Positions 24,300 to 33,946 of a DNA stretch of 64,000 nt are shown piece after piece. The notes under the pieces were generated by a model. The model was not told where the DNA came from and searched no databases. It saw only the letters and a program-made list of their open reading frames with translations. The stretch's first letter is position 1. Every line of letters begins with the position of its first letter. The translations under genes were made by a program, and so were the position numbers. The DNA is from Diphasiastrum complanatum (taxonomy: Eukaryota > Streptophyta > Lycopodiopsida > Lycopodiales > Lycopodiaceae): NCBI GenBank assembly GCA_029204225.1, contig CM055095.1:56019790-56083789 (forward strand). Direction: 5' to 3'.

Positions 24300-24671
24300 A
24301 TGATGTCAAGTTTCTCATCTTCAAGCATGAGAGGAGAAAATCCTTGGTGGATAGGTAGTGGGACTAGCTCCCACATGGCAAGTAAGAGGGAGTATTTTTC
24401 AACCTTGTTGATCTATAATGGTCCTATAAAGTCAATTTTTACAAAAATTGAATATGCTTGTAAGGTAGAAGGCATAGGATCAATATCTCTATGCTTGGGA
24501 TCTTCAAAGAAGATCAAGATTGATGGTGTACTTTACATTCCTAGCATCACTAAGAACTTTCTTAGTGTAGGCCAATTGCTTGACAATGGATTTCTTGTGG
24601 AGTTCACCAAAAATGTGTGTGAAATCAAGAAGGATGGCAAGATGATTGCTAGAGGAATAAGGTTTGGTTGA
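24300..24671 (+). pseudogene. copia protease domain remnant
   Basis: PWWIGSGTSSHMA corresponds to the copia protease active site W-x-x-DSGAS-x-H-M. The catalytic Asp is replaced by Gly. It is followed by VLYIPSITKNFLSVGQLLD, the conserved copia segment LYVP-x-x-xNLLSVGQL. The frame ends in a stop at 24671, without the integrase that normally follows. Confidence 0.8.
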
Positions 24672-24827
24672 TTTTTCAAACTAGACTCCTTCGTTCGAAG
24701 AAGACTTGGGAGGAGGTGGTGATGATTTTATTTCCGCGCTGCCTATGTGGATGGTAATGTTGTGATGCTAGCCAAGGAGATCAAACTTTCCAACCACGAT
24801 TTATGACACAAGAGGTGGATCAAGAGG

Positions 24828-25133
24828 ATGATCAAGGATCTTCACTTGCTGGATTTTTCAGAGAGCCCAATTATCTTTTGTGACAATCTATCAGCCCAAA
24901 GGTTGGCAACCAATCCTATCTTTCATGCTAGGAGCAAGCATATTGAGGTGGCATATCACTCAGTGAGGGAGCAAGTCATGGCAAAGGAGGTGGAGCTTCA
25001 ACATGTGTCCTCAAGGGAATGTGTAGCTGATATCTTCACCAAAGCATTGGAAAAGGACTTGTTCATGAAGCATAGGACTTCACTTGGAGTGTTTTCAAAG
25101 TCTATACTTAAACTAGTTGAAGAGGGAGTGTGA
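24828..25133 (+). pseudogene. copia RNase H C-terminal remnant
   Basis: The frame has PIIFCDNLSAQRLATNPIFHARSKHIEVAYHSVREQV and later VADIFTKAL, the classic end of the copia RNase H domain (CDN-x-SA, HxRTKHI, DxxTK). It sits less than 100 bases after the protease remnant, so integrase and RT were removed by an internal deletion. Confidence 0.85.
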
Positions 25134-25135
25134 AA

Positions 25136-25459
25136 GATTTCAATGTTTTTTGTCATCCACTTCTCTAATTTTTATCAATCATCCATCCACAAGGTAGAAT
25201 TATATTTCTTGTCAATAGTATGATGCAAATATTCAACAATTGATATTATACATCCTCTTGTATCCAATGGAGCATATTCTTAAGATCCATACTAAGTTTG
25301 AAATCTCGGCATCATAAAACATACAAGTTTTCAAACACTGATAAATCTTATAAAAGAAAGTGTACAACAAAGCATACTTCTACATGGTATACAAAATTTC
25401 CAATCACACATAAATTTTATTTTGAACTGGTAGTTTCTTTTGAAACCAAATAACAGACC
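25136..25459. other. Probable 3' LTR start or gene 5' flank, unresolved
   Basis: The sequence directly after the copia polypurine tract may be the start of its 3' LTR (TGTGAAAGATTTC). It runs into AT-rich DNA before the ATG at 25460. No second LTR copy was found to define an end. Confidence 0.4.
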
Positions 25460-28177
25460 ATGGCTACACATCGCCACAAGTCCATTCCATCAACTGAAAG
25501 CAAGAAATCCATGACTGAACCATCGATGTCTTTACCTGGTGCCTCCATCAACCCCTTACAAGATAGTTCTGAAATTGCTAAATTAAGGGAAGAAATTCAT
25601 AAAACAAAAAGAATTAGAAAAACAACTTTGATTTTAGATATAAATCAGTGTGATAGGCCACTTGTAGACTCAATAATAGGAGATAGGCCAATGGAAGAAA
25701 GAGAACCAAATGAAACACATGTACATAACCTAAAAATAAAATTTAAAAATCATACACAGGCCATAGTGATCCCATTTATTGTTTTGGTTGATCCCAACAA
25801 ATACAACGATGTTGCAAATTTTGATTTTTCTTTATTAAATTCATATCATTTTTATGTTCTTGGGGGCATACACAATTTACAAGCCCAAAAACAGTTATCT
25901 CAAGAGTATTCCCATATTCCTTCCTTTCGAACTATGAGTGCAATAATTGTATTTGCTGGCCTGACAATGGAAAAAACAAAATTATTGGCTTGGGACCATA
26001 ATATTGATCAGGACTACCGGATGAAGATGGTCGTCATACAAAAAATCCAGTTCTTTCACAAAGAATACACGAGAGTCTCCAAAGCAGGAGATGTGAATTA
26101 ACTAGAGCTGAAAGCACTTTGTGCTCAAGGGACAAGCCTGCCTTTTGATTCAAAAAATCCTACGCAGAGCCTTACAAAATAAAATAATTTTTTTCAGCTT
26201 GTTTTTTGTAGTGGCTAGGTAGTTTTTCTTGCTATGCTCGTCATGGAATGCTCTGGTCATAATATATGTTACAATCTTTTTAAATTGTTTTTATCAGACG
26301 AACTCAATTTCAATACTCCTTAAATTCCTTATCAAATAATTTAAACTTTTTTTGATTTTAGGTGTGGACCCTTGTTGATAAATTTTTTGACAAATGAGAA
26401 AGTTTTCAAATAAAAGACCAACATACTCAGGGTGCCTCAAAGTCAAAGAAAAAAGTTGTCAACACTCAAACTCTGAAGCCAATCCCTACAGAAATGGGAA
26501 TATCAGAGTGGAAGAACATGCAAGAGATTAGCTCTTCAGAGCTAATAATAAGTGTTCTTTCTAGAGTTCCCGATGGTCAATTTTCTCTAGCAAACATGAG
26601 AAAAGAATTTCAAAGGTGATAGTCATTTTTTAAATATTTGTTTTCATGTTACTTTTTGTAATAAAATGATTTTCATAATTTTGTTAAATTTTTTTAACAA
26701 TTACACTTTTTAAATCCAGACATAAATTATTTATGAAAGTTCAAGACGCCCTTGTGAGAGAGCTAATTTGTCAAGATTTTGAAGAGTGCTAGAGGCTTTA
26801 TTCTTTGAACAGCTGAAATGAATCTCCGACTCCATTTTTTATTTTGTTTAGAGACATGATATTTACTTCACTCATGCTTAGCACATGTACTTATTAATTG
26901 TTTCTTTTTTATATTTTATGTCTCCTATGCTAAGCATAACTTTTTCTTTATTTAATTGTTTCTTTTTTATACTATATTTCCTATTCTGTTTAATATTTTA
27001 TGTTTCCTATGCTAAGCATAACTTTTTTTTTTTTCAGTCTCCCGAAGATAAGAAAAACAAAGTCCTTCCAGAGAAATTCAAGAGACATATTTTGAAAGCA
27101 AAAGCAAAGAAAAAGGACAAGAAGAGATTAGCATGGGTTGAGACTATGGCGGAGACGGATCCATTAGAGACCTAACTTCCCAAAAGTGTCGATGATCAAC
27201 CATGCTTTTACTCGGTTGAGGAGGACGATTGTAGTGAAATTGTCTTATACACTCTTCATTGCTGATATACTATATGGATTTCAGTTGAAGGAATCATTAA
27301 ATGATGATTTCCATTTCAAATTCACTGAAATCCATAGTTTCATGTAGAGTTTTCTTGAAGTCACAACTTATCCAATTTGGAGAGTTGTTATTTTTCATTC
27401 TTCTTGATAGTCAGTTTCAGTACAGAAAGCTCTATTAACTTTCTGTAATGCGGGAATAGAAAATGCTGTGTGGTAAGCTTTTAGGTTTTTGAATTATTAA
27501 TTCGTATTTTAGTTCATAATTATATTTTAAATTTTTTATTTTTAAATTTTTTATTTATTGGACTTGTAATGTTTCATGTCAGATACAAGTCCAATGTCAG
27601 AAACTCGACTTTGCAATAAAATAAAATACATAACCATCGGTTATTATTTTTTAGATGACAAACGTTCGATGCTTTCTTACAACACTTCCGGACTGACAAG
27701 TTTTGAAGACTTGTTCCAATATCCAGCCGTAACCAAAAAACTGAAGAATCCAATGACGGGTTCCATGGCTTGTCCCTACCAAAAGTCGTTTAATTGATAT
27801 TTCTTCTCACCTAGCTGATTGAGTTTTGGACTTTATTTAGCGGTAGCGACACCACGAGAGCATGTGCTATTTAGAAAAGACAGACATGTTGCTGCAGTAG
27901 ATTTAGATTATAATTTAGTTGATTTTGTAAAAATGAGAATGAAATCTCTTTCAGTTTTGTTAGATGAACTATTTGAGGTGGGAAAGAGTTTAGATAACGA
28001 GGATTTAGTAATTCCCTTGTCCAAGGAACCTCAGCCTCCTACTAGCGAAAAAGTAGACGATACAATAGAATTTGCTGATGTCTTGATTCAAGATTATAAT
28101 GTGGTTATGGTAGTCGAGGAAACTATAGAAGAAATTGTTGGAATATCAATCCACACTCTAGAGAGAACTATCAAACA

Positions 28178-28250
28178 GGACAGATAGCTCAGTGGTAGAG
28201 CATCTCATCCGGTATGAGGGAAGTCCTGGGTTCGAATCCTAGTTTGTCCA
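28178..28250 (+). tRNA. tRNA-like sequence, apparent anticodon CGG (Pro), lacks U33
   Basis: The 73-base cloverleaf has a 7-bp acceptor stem (GGACAGA with TTTGTCC, one G-U), a D arm GCTC/GAGC, an anticodon stem TCTCA/TGAGG with loop TCCGGTA, a T arm CTGGG/CCTAG with loop TTCGAAT, and discriminator A. A-box (TAGCTCAGTGG) and B-box (GGTTCGAATCC) are intact. With a 7-base loop the anticodon is CGG; position 33 is C, not the near-universal U, and the variable loop is 6 bases. No T-run terminator follows. It sits between coding blocks of the decayed gene. It may be an inserted tRNA-derived or organelle-derived copy and is probably not functional. Confidence 0.6.
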
Positions 28251-29015
28251 TCCAGTGTCGCAAAGCTTACAAAGCAGTTCACGCAATCGGATACTCGTGG
28301 TTTTAACGAATGTATGCATGACTTCAGAAAGACCAAACATTACGGGGATCCTTACAGGGTTGAATGGTTTTTCTAGATGCTTTAAATGCAACTGCTTGGC
28401 TAAAGCATTTCATAGATGTGCATGGAAAGAAATTGCCTAATTTCTTATATTTTCACTTGCCAGGTAATTTTACAAAATTAAAAATATTTTTGATGTACAA
28501 AGAGTTTGCCAAAACAAAAAATGTTCTCTATTTGAGCTACTCATATTTTCTTCGAATTTGGAAAAGAGATTTTGGACTGGTAAAGATTCTCAAAAAAATC
28601 ACGATGACAATATGTTCCACTTGCGAGTTGTTAAAGTCTTCAAAACAACTTGCAAAGACCAATGATGAGAAAGGTAAATATTAATCAAATTTGTCATTCA
28701 TTTTAATACTTTTTGTTTTGAAAAAATTTAAGTTGCAATCTTTTTTAATATCATTATGGTATGATCTTTATGCTATTAAATAAGTGAATCATTATATTTT
28801 CAGTGGATGCTACAAAAGCCCTTCAAGTGCACAGAGATCAACAAACAATTGAAAGACAAAAGTTGGCCAAGCATCGAAAGAAATATTTGGAATGTCCACA
28901 AAAATATCTAGGCCTTGTTATTGATGGCATGGATCAAAAGAAAACAATGTTGCCTCATTTTGTCAGAGTGTGAGGCAGATTTTATTCAGGTTCATCTCGT
29001 TGGAGCACTTGTGTT

Positions 29016-29298
29016 TAATGGCACTTTGGAGTCCAAGGTCTTTTTTAATTATCCCAATGTTCGTAACGATCCAAATTTGACGATCACCATTGTACATAAG
29101 ATAATTTGCGGATTTGGTGAAAACCTTCCGGAAATACTTTATTTGCAGCTTGACAAATAATGGCACTTTGGAGTCCAAGGTCTTTTTTAATTATCCCAAT
29201 GTTCGCAACGATCCAAATTTGACGATTACCATTGTACATAAGATAATTTGAGGATTTGGTGAAAACCTTCCGGAAATACTTTATTTGCAGCTTGACAA
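29016..29298 (+). repeat. 141-bp tandem duplication inside the decayed gene
   Basis: Copies 29016-29156 and 29157-29297 both start TAATGGCACTTTGGAGTCC and end at CTTTATTTGCAGCTTGACAA. They differ at only a few bases; one difference makes a TGA in the second copy. The unit is 47 codons, so the duplication itself keeps frame. It repeats the region between the IDGMDQ and LQLDN motifs. Confidence 0.95.
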
Positions 29299-30720
29299 CA
29301 TTGCTAGGGAAAATAAACACTAAACTGTTTTGGCATACTTGTCCATGCTAGTAGAGAAAAGAAATTTCAAAAAAAGTAAAAAGAGGATTTTTTTTTGTAG
29401 GACATACCCACGATCAAATTGATCAAATGTTTAGTTGCTTTTCTAAGAGGTTGGGACGCAAGAAAGCATTTTCTTTACCAGTGCTTCAAAGCATTGTCAA
29501 GGAATCATATGTGCCAAAACCAAACGTGTCATTGATCAGACACACATATGATTTTCGTGATTATGTTAAGGCGTCCAATGAAACAGAGCGATGCGTAGCT
29601 AATATTAATGATATTAGCTTTCAGCACCAGTTTAAAATCACATGTAACGAATCAGACATTATATTATTATGGGCAAACTATTTTCAAATTCAGTTTCATG
29701 GCTACCTCTTGAAGGAGTTCGATTTTTGCTTAACATTCCATCGACTCAAATCAAGCTTGACGTGTTGTCTCCCTTGAAGTCCTTGCTAGAAGAACAAAAG
29801 GCGCAAAGAGAACATCGTGAGATTGATCCATTTGCCTCATTAAATGTTTTGGAATCAAGTATTCAAGCAACTTATCATTTTTTTGATGAGTTTGATCAGC
29901 ATTGGTGGATGAATTTTTTCGAGGAACAAAAAATCAGTTTGCTCAATCTCGAACATACATCAACAACTGAAGAATTTCATTGGCCTCATAAAAAATTAGG
30001 AACGTCAACTACAACTGTCGAACCTTCGGATCTTCCTCGAGAAAACGATTTCTTGCAGCTTGTGCAAGGTGAGGAACGTGAAATTTATGTGGGCTCAAGG
30101 AAGAATAGGCAAAGTGTAAGAGATGCAAAAATAAAATGGCGCGGTGATTTGAATGAAATCGAAATTGGAAGCCTTGTTGCACTTCTAGCTTCAGAAAACA
30201 ATGAAGGACATCCATTTTGGATTGCCAAAGTACTTGGTTTTATTCAAATTAGCAATTAAACAAAAGTACTACGTGTCCATTGGTTGCGCACCACTTCAAT
30301 GAATGCTTTTTTGGGAAGGTATGAACTCAAAATGTTGCAAGTAGATCCAAAGGGCAAGAGAAAGAGATTGCCAAAAAATCAACCAAAAGTCGACGATTTG
30401 AATCTACAGGATGTAGATGTTTTGGCATTTAATTTTGAATTAACAATGACCAATCATCTACGAAAGTCAACTATGTCTATATTAAAAGAACGACTTGGAT
30501 TACTGGAAAAACCATCATCTCCACTCGTCATCAACAGAGAAAAGCTGATTTACAAGGTTTTTTGTCAACATTAGACACAGATTCTAAAGAAGATATGTCA
30601 GTTGACTCTGATGAAGAAGACGGGTCTTCCACTTCATCAGCTGAAAATGAGAGTGTTGAGAATATGTCAAGTTTTGAATTGAGAGGCATCAATGAAAATT
30701 CCTTAGAAAATGTACTTTAA

Positions 30721-32860
30721 AAAAGAGAATGTGCGAATATAATTTAAGTTGTTTTGTATTTATGAGATTTTGAGTTTCAAAAATCATGGGTTCTCTTGAA
30801 TTATTATTTCATTTGTAATTATGATGGTTTTATGAAGTTTGCAACAAAAAACTTGTAGTTCTTTATTCAAAATATGCATTTTTTGACTTTTTGAAAAAAA
30901 CAAAATCTAGAGATTCATTAAAAAAATCCATGATTTTGGCCTAAAACTAGGACCATTAAAAAACACCAAAAAAGATTACTCTTTTTCAGGTCAAAGTCCC
31001 AAAACAAATTCATCGTGTTTTGAGTTAACTAGAAGCAATACACAAATTGTTGAATTTGTGAATATAATCGAGTTGATAACTTTATCGTTGCAAACAAATA
31101 AAGGAGACTTGAAGGTCAGGTATAGGACTTACCATGAACACTAATAGACTGATATACAAATATGTTAATTGAAAAAGGCATGAAAATGATATATACTAAG
31201 TATTGGTTGGCAACATTATCTTCTCTAAACCAACAACATTTGAATAAACTAGTCTAACTTTGTTTTCAATAACTAGAGACATTGGTACATGAGAGATTTC
31301 TAGTACACACTATTTAGAACCATTTCAAAAAGCAAAATTCCATCTGGTAGCTCACATGCACAACCTCTCTAATTGCATTATGGACCTCCTGTGCACACAC
31401 ACACACACATGACACATGCACATTAAAATGTTCAAAAGTCAACAACTAATAAACAGGGAATTGTGTTGACTGCTATCTTTCAAAAAAAGAAGCAAATTTG
31501 TTATAATTCAATGTTGTAAGTTGGAGTTTAATTATAAAAGGTGAAGTGCTTGAGAGAGATTTTACAAGGCATGATAGCCTTGCTAGAGTGCCTAATGGCC
31601 CACAAGCCCAAAGGTCATGTAAAGTCCTTAAGACATAAATCTCGATCCACGTTTCTGGAGTTTTCATTAGCTAAAGGCCTTTTATGACAATCAAAATCCT
31701 ACTAGGATTGGTCAAAATCTCGTTCATGACAATTTGCATCATAAAGCCCATGTACAAGTGCAATGCTAGAAGATTTCGGAGGCCTATAGCTTGGGGCTTC
31801 AAGTGAGTTCAATTTAACTTTGTTATAGCCTTCAAACCAAGTTATGATAAAAATATAATTAGTCCCTTGGTTTTTGTGAGTGCCTACTCACATCAACTAC
31901 CATACTTTTAGAGGCTTTTATGAGAAAACTCTTTCATTCAACCTTCCGTTCGGAAGGCTTCTACAAATTGGAGAGCCTTCTATTTGAAAAGCATATGCAA
32001 ATGAACATTTTGGACAAATTTCGCACCAAGGAAGGCCTTTATGTCTATGGCCCTTTTACCTCAAGCTATATTGCCCTTCCTCAGCAAAAAGTTCACCCCA
32101 ACCAACCCACCCACCCCTAGTGTTTGCTTTTTTATTACATTAAATGATTCATTTTTGAAACTTTAAACAAACCAGTCACGGATGGATAGAGGGGTGAGGT
32201 CATTGCTACTTAAATGTGACATTATGTAACTTTTCAAGTTGTAGTTTGGAGCCGATGATTGAAGCATTTTTTGGCTTTGGAGTTTAGGAGCTCATGATGC
32301 AATTGTAAGCTGCTTAGGATTTGTCCCAAGGACGGTGGGCTCCTTTTCGCACCCTCAATCATCGTTAATGGTTTCTAGAGCCATATGCTTTGCCATGGGG
32401 ACATACAAACTCACCTCCTCAATTAGTGCTAAAAAAAACCAAACATGATTTCTAAATCATAATTTCCAAGGCAAGTGCCAAGGGTTAGAAAGAGAAGCCT
32501 GTAAGCTTGTCGTAGTGATATCGCATCTTGGTTTCTTCAAATTGAGACCAAAGAAACTTTGGATGCCTAACTAACCCTAAACCCTAAACGCTTGAATGAT
32601 TGTCATAGTGATAATGAAGATTTTGGGATAATCATATTTTGGTCATGGTGAGGAATACATTTAGTAATGGTGAGGGTGTGTCACAACCATCTCTCCAAAT
32701 CCCAAGATAGTATCATATTTACTCACCCTTAGAGCCAGCCCCATGCTCAAAACCCCATGCTCAACATGAATCCATCTATTGGATAGCTATCCTTGCGAAA
32801 AAGAAGAGAGCCCTGCTCCGATGAAAAATGGTGAACCAGTCCCAGTCCTGTTCCTATACA
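30721..32860. other. Intergenic, no gene recognised
   Basis: AT-rich with a short CA repeat near 31394. No domain-bearing open frame was found on either strand. Confidence 0.55.
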
Positions 32861-33055
32861 TGGAAACTTACTCTTAGATCTTTGGGAGCCCACCACTGTC
32901 ACTACAAAACTCTATTGTGGTTGAAACTGCGCATGGAGACTTACTCTTAGATCTTTGGGAGCCCACCACTGTCACTACAAAACTCTATTGTGGTTAAAAA
33001 TTAGATCTTTGGGAGCCCACGAGTGTCACTACAAAACTCTATTGTGGTTGAAAAT
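32861..33055. repeat. Three-copy tandem repeat upstream of KAB1 (73-bp unit)
   Basis: Units start at 32861, 32934 and, truncated at its 5' end, about 33001. Each contains CTTAGATCTTTGGGAGCCCA and GTCACTACAAAACTCTATTG. The copies are nearly identical, apart from ACCACTG against ACGAGTG in the third. Confidence 0.95.
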
Positions 33056-33127
33056 ACACTCTCCAAGGTCGGCCGGGTCCATTTATAATGAAGTCTTCAG
33101 GACCCATCCTCCAGGCATTATTTCCAT

Positions 33128-33810
33128 GTGACGGTCGACCTAACCTCCCCATCCGGGCCCGCAGGTGACCTTGCACCAGGTCATATCGCACGGACTGGAC
33201 CGAATCACCTGGACACGTGGCGTACGATTAACTGCGTCGGGCGCCAAACGTATCGTGTCAGGAAGGTCCACGAGGATCGCCTTGACGATCCATTTACGAT
33301 CCATAAATGTACATACCATCCATTATTCATCGATCGTCGTCCTCCAGGCTCCTCCTCCTCCTCCTCCTCCTCTTTTTGCTCTGTCCTTCCTGCTATTATC
33401 ATAATTTATTGCATTTGCTGCTGTTTGCTTCATCAAGATTGAAGAGCGTGATTCATTCATCCAGAAGATCTTCCTGTCAGGCGTCTCTGTCAGTGGTCAA
33501 TTCAGAAAATTCATTTTTCTGATATTGTCCGCCGTGAATCCAGTCACAAGATCCATTCAGCAAGGAGGATTGATTCCATTTCTTTATTAGAACGTCGATT
33601 CATTCAATCGGATGGTTTTTTTCTCGTTTGTTGTGTTGCAGTTTTGATAAATTAATGGTAATGTTTTACAGTAGCGCTTGTTGGAAAGTAGGATGGAATT
33701 ATTTCGGCAGCGTTTAAGTTTGGGATGATTGAACAGATTTGTAAGAGTTGGTGTTGCTTCATAGTTCATAGCTTATATCTTTTTTTCCCTTGCGCCACGT
33801 CTTATATATA
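33128..33810 (+). promoter_or_regulatory. Putative KAB1 promoter region: ABRE/G-box and TATA box
   Basis: ACACGTGGC, a strong ABRE/G-box, lies at 33213-33221. A CTC trinucleotide run at 33350-33372 resembles the CT-rich leaders of plant genes. A TATA box (TTATATATA) at 33802-33810 lies about 137 bases before the ATG at 33947, which would give a 5' UTR of about 100 bases. Transcription could instead start near the CTC run, with a 5' UTR intron; the sequence does not decide this. The short open frames here are low complexity. Confidence 0.5.
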
Positions 33811-33946
33811 CTGAGCTTGGATTGAATCACCTCTCTTTACGTGGTATTTGTTCAGATAACTTTTGCTTTCCACAAAGCTTAAGAAGGCAGTGTGTGAACT
33901 TTGCAGAACCAGGTTGACTGCTACAAAGCTTCTGAAAATATCAAGC

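Larger units (their letters stand above)
22640..25135 (+). mobile_element. Ty1/copia retrotransposon, internally deleted
   Basis: The sequence TGGTATTAGATTC at 22640 resembles the initiator-Met tRNA primer site TGGTATCAGAGC of plant copia elements and directly follows a CA. Then come gag (23420-24233), protease (about 24300-24671) and, after a sharp junction, the end of RNase H (about 24750-25133). Integrase and nearly all of RT are missing. The purine-rich GAAGAGGGAG before TGTGAAAG (25129) looks like the polypurine tract and the start of the 3' LTR. LTR outer ends could not be fixed, and an upstream LTR copy is not evident. Confidence 0.8.
25460..30720 (+). pseudogene. Decayed multi-exon gene with ParB-like N-terminus and DUF7869-like core
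   Basis: From ATG 25460 an open frame of 213 codons ends at TAA 26101. It contains YVLGGIHNLQAQKQL, resembling the ParB/sulfiredoxin box. More coding blocks follow, separated by AT-rich intron-like gaps: about 26440-26616, 26721-26790, 27038-27172, 27576-27797 and 27819-28187. Then comes WLKHFIDVHGKKLP...SYFLRIWKRDF...CSTCELLKSSK (about 28370-28673), a canonical GT-AG intron (28674-28803), and a core with LVIDGMDQKKTMLPH, YLQLDN and GHTHDQIDQMFS. The C-terminal part (29669-30574) includes IEIGSLVALLASENN...PFWIAKVL, resembling a small chromo/BAH-like barrel, and an acidic tail ends at 30720. Several frameshifts and stops mark it as a pseudogene. Family assignment is from memory of motif patterns. 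A DDE/RNase H-type role is inference. Confidence 0.65.

Noticed and set aside
33128-33442. Open frames on both strands near the CTC run upstream of KAB1
   Set aside because: Low-complexity Ser/Leu/Glu runs from the trinucleotide repeat; more likely promoter or leader.
33863-33946. N-terminal extension of KAB1 upstream of ATG 33947
   Set aside because: The extended frame opens with TTG, not ATG, and family similarity begins at MQYRNLG.
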